Positions 11,559-22,283 of a stretch of DNA of 64,000 bases are shown piece after piece (positions within the stretch are counted from its first letter, which is position 1; each line of letters opens with the position of its first letter). This DNA is from Brachynemurus nebulosus (lineage: Eukaryota; Arthropoda; Insecta; Neuroptera; Myrmeleontidae). Below the pieces are notes generated by a model. That model saw nothing but the letters and a program-made list of their open reading frames with translations, did no database searches and was not told where the DNA came from. The translations under genes were made by a program, and so were the position numbers. Location: assembly GCA_035578155.1 (NCBI GenBank), contig JAPWDM010000007.1:27812413-27876412 (forward strand). Direction: 5' to 3'.

Positions 11559-11765
11559 GTGAGAAACTAGCTGAAACAGGTGCCCAGGAAACATCATCAG
11601 TCGTCGTTGAAACTGTGCAAAAAGTATCAAAAGCCGGTTCAAAGGCCGGGCCAATTCTTCCACATTTCAAATCTGACGCGTCTAAGGTTACATCGAAAGG
11701 TTTAGGATTGAAGAAAGCGTATCTTGGAAAACAGAATCAATTCACTGTTTCGGCTGGTGATGCAG
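11559..11765 (+). CDS. cher: Filamin, exon e (hinge 2 and start of repeat 24)
   Basis: The acceptor is tttacag ending at 11558 and the donor is GCAG|gtatgc at 11766. The 69 residues start with a low-complexity linker (ETSSVVVETVQKVSKAGSK), the counterpart of vertebrate hinge 2, which is a calpain-sensitive flexible spacer in that family. It then enters repeat 24 at DASKVTSKGLGLKKAYLG, and the matching vertebrate segment is nearly as conserved. The phase is 1 at both ends. Confidence 0.95.
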
Positions 11766-12364
11766 GTATGCAAATTACTGATCCTACACAATTTATACTT
11801 ATTATACTCCGTACAAACATTGAAAGCTTACTGCCTCAGATAGCTTGGCTTAAATACTCCCAACTGTTGTTAGTATAGCCAGTAAAACCTACGATCGTCT
11901 GTGGTAGAAATTCTTAAGGAACGTGTTCCCGAAGTACTCAAAACGTACATAAATAATAAACAAATACTTTACTTGGTAAAATATTTGTTTATTATTTACG
12001 CTCAAATCTATTAATACTCAAAATGTTTTAAATGTTCCTAAATGTTTGCAAACAACATTCCTTTCCAGCAAAATGACGATAGTCCTTTTAGAAATATGAC
12101 GCTTAATTTTGGTAAAAATGAAAAGAAAACTTCGAAAATCTATTTTCGATTTGAGCTGGGATACTTGGTTAAATCAGGGCAAATTTAGGTGTGAATTTCT
12201 CATTTTTGCCGTCAAAATGGTGAAATTCCATTTGTAAAATAAATATGGCTAATTCAACACCAACTGGAAAACCTATAATTTGTTACCAATCTGCATAGAA
12301 TCTCCTAGCAAACTGTTCACAACTATATCCCAGCCTACTACAACTATCATCTATCAATTTTCAG
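11766..12364. repeat. Filamin intron 5 carrying a dispersed repeat
   Basis: This 599-nt intron is much longer than the other four (61 to 138 nt). From about 12060 to 12260 it holds a segment similar to the tandem units at 18.25-18.83 kb. Shared words include ggtaaaaatgaaaag, acttcgaaaa and tgtgaatttctcattttt. The extra length is probably an inserted copy. Confidence 0.5.
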
Positions 12365-12549
12365 GCACAAACATTTTGTTCGTCGGTATCCATGGACCAA
12401 AAGGACCTTGCGATGAAGTACAAATTAAACACACAGGCCAACATCAATACACCGTAAATTACCGAGTACGAGACCGAGGTGAATACATCATTATCATCCG
12501 ATGGGGAGATGACCATATTCCTGGATCTCCATTTAAAGTCGACGTTTAA
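12365..12549 (+). CDS. cher: Filamin, last coding exon f (repeat 24, stop)
   Basis: The acceptor is tcaattttcag ending at 12364, after a 599-nt intron. The exon reads TNILFVGIHGPKGPCDEV, then GEYIIIIRWGDDHIPGSPF and KVDV before TAA at 12547-12549. It finishes repeat 24, which mediates filamin dimerisation in the family. The C-terminus has normal length: vertebrate filamins also end a few residues after GSP. The six exons together encode 841 residues plus stop. Confidence 0.96.
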
Positions 12550-13200
12550 ATTATATTAAAAGTTATTCCATAATGACCATTTACATTTAAAAAAAAATTG
12601 TTTGCGTCCCATTTTACCACTTATTTACATATACAGTATTGATTCGTTGGCTAATACACTTCGAATAGACAGAAATGAACGTATATTCCTTACTCTTTTT
12701 AAGTGAAACGTGTATACATATTTTGTATGTGACTTAAAAAGAATAAAACATATATTTCGTTCTTGCTTAAAAAGAGTAAGAAATATATCCTTTTTTCTTT
12801 CTCGCAGGTGTATTATCAAACGGACCAATACGGTACATAATTTTTATTTTATAATCACATTGTTTGAATTCGTTTCATTTAATTTTAAAAAAAATTATTT
12901 TAATTCATAGTGTCTAATTTAATTTAAACAGTTCTTGTAATATGGAATATCTTTTTTGTTATTACTTTTAGAATTCAGTGGAATGCCTGAAAAATTATTT
13001 TGCTCTGTCGAATTAAATATATAGATCATATCAAATTTTTTCAGATAATTTTGTTGCAAATTTATATTATTTATATCTGCTTATCAAATTTATCATATTT
13101 TTCAGTTAATTTTGTGATATCAATGTGCCAAGTTTAAGTTGTTTCTTTTTAGCTTATTTTGTCTTTTTGTTGCCATATTGTTATCAAAAATTTAATAAAC
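12550..13200 (+). promoter_or_regulatory. Filamin 3' UTR and polyadenylation candidates
   Basis: AATAAA hexamers occur at 12742-12747 and 13194-13199. The first sits in the loop of a perfect 15-bp inverted repeat (12689-12703 and 12766-12780, CTTACTCTTTTTAAG). Which signal is used cannot be decided from sequence. Confidence 0.4.
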
Positions 13201-13416
13201 GAGTAAGTTTTGTTTAGGTTTTTCCTTTAACAAAATTGTTTATTTGTTTCCTTGCAAAACGCACAATTTCTTGCCCCAAAAACTCCCCAACGCTTAAATA
13301 GATATCAATTTTCGTCTTATCATTTCAAAAATTCAATCCATGTGCCTTAAAAATGTTGCCTTAGTCTGAATAAGTGGCATAATTTTTATTACTTCCGGCA
13401 AAAATAATTGAAAATA

Positions 13417-13642
13417 CACTAGTGATTCGAAATAGGGAAAGACAGTTGTGTATGTGTTGATCACATGAATACAAAAAGATTCAGTCCTGTCTTAACAGTC
13501 ATGAATTCAGTCCTGTCTTAACTGTTCTCTCGTAACGAATGTCATAGTTTTTCTTTGAATTTCGCGATAGAATTCCAGATTTTTTACGATCCATGTAACC
13601 AACACGCATACAATTGTCCTTCCCTATTTCGAGTCGTTAGTG
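13417..13642. mobile_element. TA-flanked MITE (226 bp)
   Basis: About 38 bp at each end are inverted copies beginning CACTAGTGATTCGAAATAGG and (from the right) CACTAACGACTCGAAATAGG. TA borders both sides (13415-13416, 13643-13644). Inside is a direct repeat of TTCAGTCCTGTCTTAAC with a 24-bp period. Tc1/mariner-like by its borders. Confidence 0.75.
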
Positions 13643-13644
13643 TA

Positions 13645-14142
13645 AATAAATAATAGTATTATACATAAATTATTCAAAATTAATTATTTCAGTTAAAATT
13701 ATTTATTTAATATCTTCAAGAACCAAAAGTGACGAAAACATTCCAATTAATAACAAAAAAAACAAAACATTAAAACAATTTTTTTTCTTTTTCTGAATTT
13801 CAAAATTGATTAAATTTTTCGAAAAATGAATAATACTGTTATAATTTCATTAGTCAAATATTAAAATTGACCCAAGACAATTGAGTATAAAAATTATGCT
13901 ACAGAATTTTTGAACAGTCCGTGGACAAAAGTAAATAGTAATTCTCGCACTTAGTAATTTCGATATCCAACCGTTTCGTGTAGTAAGTTCTTTTTTTTTT
14001 GTAAAATATGACACAGAAATATATATTGTATTCTCAAATTTATGCATAATTTTGTATCATAACAATATCTCTTAATTAATAAATAAATGCTATATAATTA
14101 TAATTTTTTTGTTTTAATTGTCTGCATATAAATATAAAATGT
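13645..14142. other. Unassigned AT-rich DNA
   Basis: A- and T-runs only. No coding or bounded element was seen. Confidence 0.45.
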
Positions 14143-14152
14143 CTTACTAATT

Positions 14153-15425
14153 CAGAGCTGGATTTATACATGTGGGGGCCCTGTGCGCTCCTAACTTTTT
14201 TCTTAACACTATGAGGCCCGAGCACTTTCATAGTAAACTTCCCCGGAAGCCGGCAATATTAAAAAAAACAAAACAAATACATAAAATAAAATAATTCAAA
14301 CACTGAATAGATTCAACACAGTTCAGCATGTATGTGTAAAACTGTAAACATACGTACATACTACATATACACTGACATTCAAATCAATTTTATTTAAAAA
14401 CATAAATTATAATTTTTATGTATTTTTTGTTTATCTTAAAATTTTTTATACATAGAAAGCATAGAAACCAAAAGAGTAGTTTGTGTTGGTATGTATTTGT
14501 GTGATTAGGAACACATCCGTGTGGTGAATGATGATAAAAACATCGTAAACATCGCACACATAATGCGTTTAACCAACTAATCAATTAATCATTGATCGCG
14601 GTCGGCCTCTGGGGATGTTTTGTTTGGTTTCGGATGCCGAGGCCGTGGGACTGAAAGTGTTAATTAGAAAATTTAAAAAAATTTGGGGGGACAGGTCTAC
14701 CCACACTGTCAACTTCCCATTGGGTGTCCTTAAAGACTAGAGACTACTGTACATCAATAATTCTTTTTTCATTTCAGGGGGCTCGTCCCCCCGAACTCCC
14801 GACAGGAGCTTTGACCCTTGCGCTCCACTGGGGGGCTTCGCGCTCTGTATCTTGTGGGGGGCTCCACCCCTCATTAAACAAGTGATATCATCATTTATTC
14901 TCGAGATATGCGAGGCCCTAAATATTTCACAAAGGTTTTCGTTTTTTTTTTTAATTAAAAAACACCACTAATCCGAATTTGCTGAAAACTTTATCCGGTC
15001 TTCATTTTGTAATTACGCATCTAATGAAATTAGTCCGGAGTTGATATCATTTGTTCTCCAGATATGCGAAACGAAAAAAATTCACGAACTAACGAACTAA
15101 CGAACACACACACACAGACATCACGTTAAAAACGATGGATTCGGATTCTAGTGACCTTAAAACGTGGAGATATGTCCAAATTAGCGATTCTTAAAATCGG
15201 ACCCATTACAATAACTTCCAACGGGAAGTTAATAGTGAGGATTTTATTTACAATACATTTCATAATTACAGAAGTAATTTTTATTTAATTTTTCAATAAT
15301 ATCACCAACTATAATAAAAAAAAAAATTCTAAAGAATCTTAATTCTTTTACCGTGTCGAAGGGCTCCTACAGGATGCGAGCACTTAAACAATCGCCTACT
15401 TCGCCTTTTTAGAAATCCGGCCCTG
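14153..15425. mobile_element. hAT-like element with nested piggyBac MITE
   Basis: The left end is CAGAGCTGGATTT and the right end AAATCCGGCCCTG (inverted: CAGGGCCGGATTT). The 8-mers CTTACTAA (14143-14150) and CTTACTAT (15426-15433) flank it, with a 2-bp offset on the left. The interior has GC-rich blocks near 14770-14875. An inner inverted pair AACTTCCCATTGG / CCAACGGGAAGTT (14711 and 15217) suggests a further old insertion. A piggyBac-like MITE is nested at 14207-14659. There is no transposase. Confidence 0.6.
14207..14659. mobile_element. piggyBac-like MITE family F, copy F1
   Basis: It is flanked by TTAA on both sides (14203-14206, 14660-14663). The ends are CACTATGAGGCCCGAGCA and TGAAAGTG (right end inverted: CACTTTCAGTCCCACGG). 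A related copy with the same termini is at 54294-54675. TTAA duplication is diagnostic of the piggyBac superfamily. Confidence 0.75.
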
Positions 15426-15433
15426 CTTACTAT

Positions 15434-16658
15434 AAAATATTTGATAATTAGAGAGCGGGCAAAATGGTCCCCAACAGAATTGTGTACGAGAAATATCATG
15501 CACGCAAAAATTTGTGCACGGTCAGACACAGCACCTTCCGTAAATCCATCAAGTCGCCGATTGGTTAAGTATCATTTGTTTATGTAATATATTAATTAAT
15601 TCGTACCCAAATTGGAAGTTTGTCTTTGTAAAAAATTAGAAAAAATTATCTTCTTTTAAATTAATTTTTTTTATTTAATTAATTTTAATTTGCCAACCCA
15701 CATAGAGGTACGACTAAATTATAAACAATTTTATCATTTTTCCGGAAAATAAATGTAATTTATGTCTTACACATTAAAAATACCTTTAAAAAAATTATAC
15801 GGTCCTGTAATAGACTGTGTGATCTTCCCACTACTGGTAATAATATCTCAAAACTCACCTTTTTTTACAAGTAAATCAGATACACAATTTTTAAACATCA
15901 AAAATACATTCATAACCTTTTAGTGGTGTATTTTTTTCATAATAATTTCCAATTTTTATTTGACACATCATGAGAGAAAAATTATTTCATTTAACCAGTT
16001 TAACCTACGTCATGTCATGTATGTACATACACAGTGCAACCGTTAATGTTCAAAAATACATACCATGATCTAGTGAGATTCAGTAACTAGCGACATCGAT
16101 TCTGTTTCACGAACTAATAGTATAGAAATAAACTAGACACCGCCATTTTTAATTCAAAAAATGAAACTTAGAGGGTTCTGATGTTGAAGAAAACAAAAAA
16201 ATGGACCAAATGAATAAGGAACAAATAATGAGGAAAATTTATATGGCCGCATACACTTTATGTCAATGATTTTGTTCGTGGTTTCTCGGCTACAAATTGT
16301 GAGTTTGCGTTTACAAGAACAGAATAAAATAGGGGTTCGTTACACACACATATATAAAATTCATATGTAGCCAGTATTATTTGTATATGTACGGAATCTT
16401 GGTAGGAGGCCCTAAAAATGGCGTGAAAGGAGGTGCCAATTGTTTTATTGTTATATTTTTTATACAAAAAATTAATAGATAATGTGCTAATCAAAACGAA
16501 TTAATGTATTTAAATAATTTTATAATTAATAATAGTATCAAATAATGAATTATAATAAAAATCATTGCCGATTAACAACAAACATTAATTATTTAAACAA
16601 TTGTGTGATTATTTGAAAATATATCAAGTATTTAAAATAAAAAATTTTTTTAACGACA
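15434..16658. other. Upstream region of the coiled-coil gene
   Basis: About 1.2 kb of AT-rich DNA leads to the start codon at 16659. It must hold the 5' UTR and perhaps the promoter, but no TATA box, initiator or upstream exon can be picked with confidence. Confidence 0.4.
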
Positions 16659-16948
16659 ATGTCTGCGGAATCGCGGGTCAATTTAGGTGCCGGATCACCC
16701 CATATTGCCGGTAATGGGGCCATAACAAATAACAATAATAAATTAAATAACATTGGACCCCCAGATATGCATAAATATGTAACTGCCGCCCAAAAAGATG
16801 AGCTTATAAAGGAGCAATATCAACAGATCTGTAAATTAAAGAAAGAAGTGGACGGTTTAGTGAGTGAACGTGATCTATTATTATGTGAAGTTAGTAATTT
16901 ACGTTTTGAATTGGAAATGGCTGAGTTAAAACGAATTCAGGATGAAAG
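16659..16948 (+). CDS. First coding exon of an unidentified coiled-coil protein
   Basis: The ATG at 16659 has a favourable ACA before it, and the frame runs 96 codons plus two bases to a consensus donor AAAG|GTGAGT at 16949. Residues 1-40 are low complexity, rich in Asn, Gly and Ala (ITNNNNKLNN, then GPPDMHKYVT). Residues from about 44 to 97 (AAQKDELIKEQYQQICKL onward, ending MAELKRIQDER) show heptad spacing of Leu, Ile and Val with charged flanks, which predicts a coiled coil. Codon use and base composition stand out from the AT-rich surroundings, so I take it as real coding sequence. No domain lets me name the family. Later exons were not found to the right in this window, so the first intron may exceed 47 kb or the next exons may be too short to see. 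Confidence 0.8.
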
Positions 16949-17984
16949 GTGAGTAACGTTTGTAAACGTTAATGACTCATATTCTCCCTCGTTTCGTTCG
17001 TCGTTCATTCAACCACCGACTCACAATGCATGTAACGAAACGTACAATATTTACAAACAAATCAACCCCCCGAACATTTTGACAGCAAAACAAACTAAGT
17101 GTAAACACACTGTTCTCGTCAAATGGACAAGAAGACATTTTCGTTATTAAAAAATGAAAAAAAAACGCCCTTATCGATGTCCTAATTTTTATTCAATTGA
17201 GCTTGATCTAATTTCCAGTGAGCTTTGTACCCATGCATTGTGTATACACCTACTATAAAGGTGATTCCACTTACGTAAGCTCTCAGACAGTATTCAATTC
17301 AATACGGATATTTAAAACGCCGGTACTTTTAGTAAAAAAAAAAAAAAAAAACTACTCAGAATTGTCGAGTATTGCGAAAATCAATTTTTTTAAATTAAAA
17401 TTTTGTGAAATGAAAAGAAAAAAGGATCAAATACCAGTGTTATTAATATAATCTTCGATATCGAAAATTTTCAATAACGAATATCTCGTAAACGGTGTAT
17501 TTTGTGTAAGAATAAAAAAAACGGTTATGTTCGTTCCCGTTAAGGAAGAGATTCCTTAAAACAGAAAAATCAGCACGCTTGGAGGTGCAGGTACCTAGCA
17601 ACCATCAAGCTTCAAAATACTAATTTTAGCTAATCTAAAAATTAACGAATTTTGTACTTTGTTATCTTATCTGTAAAAATAATTTAAATTATTACTCTTA
17701 ATCAAAAAAATTTTAATTTATATTTTTAGAAATTTATATAACGTAAATTAAATGCAATTAAAAACAATTATTTTATTTAAAATAAACAGACAGTTCATTT
17801 TCATTTGATTTAAAATCAAAACAAAACAAAAAAACTTGTTTAATAACTAAGCGAAATCGATTCTCTACTTCAGTTAGATAACGGCTTAAAATTAATCAAT
17901 TTTAAAAGACCTATCCCAACGTGTATACGCATTTTCAATTTAACAGGTTTATAATGAGTAAATGGCTATCTATTTAATAAAGTA
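16949..17984. other. Intron 1 start of the coiled-coil gene
   Basis: The stretch begins at the GTGAGT donor. An A run lies near 17335-17350. No exon or bounded element was recognised. Confidence 0.5.
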
Positions 17985-17988
17985 TTAA

Positions 17989-18094
17989 GGGGGAATATCT
18001 AATAATTTCAAAGATGACTATTACTTTATCGTTTTTCAATAGTTAATTTGATTAACGAAAAAATACGAGATTTTATTTAGTTAGGTATTCCCCC
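17989..18094. mobile_element. 106-bp TTAA-flanked MITE
   Basis: The ends are GGGGGAATATCTAAT and (inverted) GGGGGAATACCTAAC, with TTAA at 17985-17988 and 18095-18098. It is a very small hairpin-like element, piggyBac-like by target site. The same terminus occurs alone at 6645. Confidence 0.7.
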
Positions 18095-18249
18095 TTAATG
18101 CAGAGACGGACTTAGAGTTGTAGGATACTAATATCCTTATCCTTAGTACACTTCGTACGGAAGTTGAAAATTTACCGGTACACAAAGTTTGACTAACACT
18201 ATCCTGTTCCTGCTGTTTACCTTCGTAAACGTTTACAAACACTATATAT

Positions 18250-18830
18250 TATGTTTTCATAACTTTTCATTTTTGGCATTTAAATGGCGAAATTCACTTG
18301 AGAAATACGATTGATTCGACCGAAGTCCTGTTTCTAATGGTTCTACATGCTTAATTTTGGTAAAAATGAAAAGAGCGACTTCGAAAACTTATAATTCGCG
18401 TCTAATTTCATCATTTTATCATTTTATTTACGGTTTTTAACGCATTGAAAAATTTTAGTAAACATGGTGACGTAATTAAACTTAAAAATTTCTCTTTTTT
18501 CAAATTAAATTTTATGGAAATGATTTTAATTAGGATAATTGATTGAATTGGGATAATTTGAGTGTGAAATTTTCATTTTTGCTATCAAAATGACAAAATT
18601 GTTTTTAGAAATATGACTAACTCAACAAAAGTCTTGTTTCTAAGGGTCATACTTGGCTAATTTTTGTAAAAATGAAAAGAACGACTTCGAAAATTTATAC
18701 TTCCCTTCTAATTTCATCATTTTATCATTTTACTGACAGTGTTTAAACGTTTAAAGTACTGAAAATTTTTTGGTGAATTTGAACTTTTCATTTTTGATAT
18801 CAAAATGGCGAAATTCCTCCTAGAAATAGT
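18250..18830. repeat. Diverged tandem duplication, period about 305 bp
   Basis: Two successive units share agaaatayga, gtcttgtttctaa, gtaaaaatgaaaagagcgac-like and aatttcatcattttatcatt words. A third partial unit starts near 18775. Related sequence lies in filamin intron 5 (about 12060-12260), so the unit is dispersed as well as tandem. Confidence 0.6.
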
Positions 18831-21030
18831 TACCGTTTCTTAATTTTGCCACTGCGGGCTATAACCCATTTAACCGTCACCCCCTGTGAATATACTACCG
18901 CCTTAATGTAAGTCACCTTACACTATGGCAGCTTATTCACTTTCGAATATTATATGTAGATGCAAAATTCACTAAAATTCCTTTTCCGTAGTTCCAGTCA
19001 AGATTTCCGATCAACTGACAAGATTGACCTAGCTTGGAGATTTAACTTTACTCTTTCATTAACATTGTCTGAATATGAAAACCATCAGTGACTTCGACAT
19101 TGATCCGACTGTAACCTTACGAACATCTTCAGGAAATAATTAAGAATAATCAACATTTTTTTTTATGTAAAAATTTTCAAATTATTTTTCCCTTTTTATC
19201 TGCAAGCGTTAATTAACATTTGTATTGAAAAAAATTCTTTCAAGTTCATTTATTTTAAACATTTAATGGCGTACCGCATTGAAATTATTGATATTAAAAT
19301 ACATACGTTCTTGAAAAGAGTACCAATTAAAATAATATTTTTTTAATTAAAATTTAAGCTTTCAGCATTATTTGTTAATGCTATTATAAAAGGATTAACA
19401 TGTTGACATACATTAGACAGGGGGCTGTTGAAGCGTTTATTCACTATTCCGCGCCCATATGTTTTTATTCGTCATGCGTAGTACGTTTTGCCGTTTATTT
19501 TGTAGCTTATTCTAAATTATGATGACATTCGGAATATGGAATTTCCGGGAATTGCTATTTGAAACCTCCTAAAGTCTTTTCATCGTGGGTTTTAAAACTT
19601 TAAAAAATTTTTTGCTGTGTGTTCTTAAAATTTTTAATTTTATCCTGAAAAGCGTGAAATATCTTGGAAACGGCTGAACCAATTTTCATCAAACCGGGGT
19701 AAGAACCATCTCGGAATTACCAGCTTTCAAATAAAAAAAAGTACATTAAATTTGGTAAAACCGTTTTGGAGATAAACGGTAACAAACACACAAACGCACA
19801 CTTCTTACCCCAAAATTATTACTATGAAATTTTATTATAAAAAAACTTTAATCATTTTTTTCTCGTAATATGATCCATTTTTGAGATACTTAAAATAGTC
19901 ATTATTCACAATTTTTTTTCGGTTGGATAGGATGGGAGAATGGGGATGAATTTTTTTTACGATTAATACCACTGTTTGAGAATACAAAAATATTTTTTTT
20001 TTATTTATTTTTATTTATTTTTTATAACTAATTATTATAATTTTGAAAATTGACTATTTTCCGGCTGATCACACTGTGTTGGTACCTTAAGTATTTCGAA
20101 CACAATTTTATGAATTATTTGATACACTTTTGCAGGAATTTGTTGATTTTAGATACATAAATATTTCAGAAACGATACGTTTGATATAATTTTACAAACA
20201 ATACATTTCATAATATTTTATTTCAACAGCTCTTGGACTATAAATGTCAGTGTAACATCAGTTTTTATACTGATAAAAATTTTTTTTATGGTAGTCTATT
20301 CGTGAAACCAGAACCATTTCTGGCCTTTATTTCGATATCAGATTATAAAATGTTTCTATTAATCTATTTTACATTAATGTAAAAAGTAAGTTGTTTAAGT
20401 AAATGGCAATTAACATAAGCAACAACATATAAAAACAGAATACAAGACTCATAAAAATGATAGAGTGTCTGTCATTTGTTACTTGAAATGTTTTTAATTA
20501 ATTAAAATAACTTCTATAAAAATTATAACTTGACCTATTGTCTTTTAATATGATATTCACACGCATAACTTTAAAATTTTAATTACGTTTATTTATGCTA
20601 CGGCCATTCTTTAGGAAACTAAAGCCACATTTAAATGATGCGAAGCATAAAATTGGTGAGTTTTAGGTAACGATGGCAGACATGACCAAGTTATAAAAAT
20701 AATTAATCCAAATATTTTGTAATTTTGAAATTTTCAGTTCATTTTTTTTTTATCGAAGTTCAGATTTTGAACCCTAAAGAAATAGATAGTCTGAACCGCA
20801 CATTATTTTTTTTTTTTTTAGAAAAACTGATTTGGGCCGAACTATTTAGAGATCTGCTTTCTGTTCGTTCAGGCATTACACAAAAACCACTAAATCGATT
20901 TTGACTGAACTTTCGCAGTTTAAAAGCATATATTTTGTGTTACCGCAATAAAAATCGTAGCCTGATAAAAAGGAAGAAATCTACCCCGGTGCGTAGAAAT
21001 GAAAGTAGTGATTTCATCAAGTTAAAACCC
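18831..21030. other. Unassigned DNA with a weak dispersed-repeat signature
   Basis: At 19660-19805 there is a phrase common in degenerate insect repeats (aacggctgaaccaatttt, then cacaaacgcacactt), possibly an old Helitron or non-LTR tail. The rest shows no gene and no bounded element. Confidence 0.35.
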
Positions 21031-21033
21031 TTA

Positions 21034-21698
21034 CGCTCCTTTCACATTATACGGTTTTTGTCGTACGGCAACAAACCGTACGGTCGCATTTTTTCAGTGA
21101 AGTGAAGAAGACCATTGGACCTTTCACATTACACGGTCACGGCAAAATGCCGTTGCTGTGTCGTGTAGCAGCCGTCTCTTGCCACTGCACTTGACGGTTG
21201 CCGTACGGCGTTTTTAACTCAGTAGTATATGTAATTAAATTGATGCTTTCACATTTGACGGTTTTTTAACGTACGGCAGTAACATTATTTTGTTAAATTT
21301 TATGTTAATTATTAATTTTATTTGTGAAATGGATGAAACTAATGACGAATGTGGTAACAAGCATTTTAATAGATTGTATATAATTTCCAAATTGTGTGTT
21401 TTTACGTTAAATTCGCCAAGAAATTAATCAAAGGAGCTTGTAAACGTCCGAAAATAGTTAAAAAATTTATTTTCGTCATTTTTCAGGTCTTCAAAGAGTG
21501 TGGTAATAAATAATCCTACTTTATATTTCCTCTGATTTATAGGATTAACTTTAATCACACTTGTTACTTGTATGAATGCAAATGTATGTTGCAAATCAAA
21601 TGAATTCAGTTTAACACGGCAAAAAACCGTGCAATGTGAAAGCAACTACATCACAGCAAAAGTCGTACGGTTTTTTACCGTACAATGTGAAAGGAGCG
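21034..21698. mobile_element. PIF/Harbinger-like MITE (665 bp)
   Basis: The ends are CGCTCCTTTCACATT and AATGTGAAAGGAGCG, bordered by TTA on both sides (21031-21033, 21699-21701). A 3-bp TWA duplication is characteristic of PIF/Harbinger. The word TTTCACATTNNACGG recurs inside near 21118, 21245 and, inverted, 21630, as expected of sub-terminal transposase sites. There is no transposase frame. Confidence 0.75.
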
Positions 21699-21838
21699 TT
21701 AAAACATATTTCTCGTATATTATGTACCAGCGGTACCAGCCGAGATAAATATAAATCGATTGTAGATCCTATAATATGTACATCATGGAAAATCGATTAT
21801 GGAAAAGTAGGCTTGTATTATACATATATCACATAATT

Positions 21839-21910
21839 ATATTATTGATTAGTATGTACGGCAATATGTACAATATGTACGATATGTACCGTATGTACAT
21901 ACATGCGTAT
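21839..21910. repeat. ATATGTAC-type short tandem repeat
   Basis: Imperfect repeats of a 9-10 base unit (atatgtacra) run from about 21855 to 21902, followed by TACATACATG. It is a simple sequence without further meaning here. Confidence 0.5.
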
Positions 21911-22071
21911 ATGTATGGCTTAACTAGAAAAAACATAACGAACATAACGTTTTTTCTTTTTTGTTTTCTTGTTTTGAGTTGCAAACGCCAGTACTATAGC
22001 TAAACACGCTTCTTCCATAATAATAACAATTCCAAAATTTTATTAATTTAAAAATTCCGAAAAATTAAACT

Positions 22072-22283
22072 TGAAAATTCTGATTTTAGAAGGAAAATAT
22101 TTGGTAATAAAAAAATGCAAGAAAGTGCGAGATGTTTTAGCAATACCAAGACCAAGACCAAGACTGCATTTTGTAAGACCGAGCCCAAGATTCAAACTGC
22201 TTTAGCAAGACCAAGACTCAGATTCTTAATACAAGACCAAGACTGCGAAGTCTTGGTCTTGGTCTTACATTTGCTCATCACTA
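22072..22283. mobile_element. Truncated CAAGAC-array hAT MITE, copy A2
   Basis: It has the right terminus TTTGCTCATCACTA and the internal block starting GAAAATTCTGATTTTAGAAG shared with A1. The left end is absent, so it cannot be mobilised. Confidence 0.75.
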
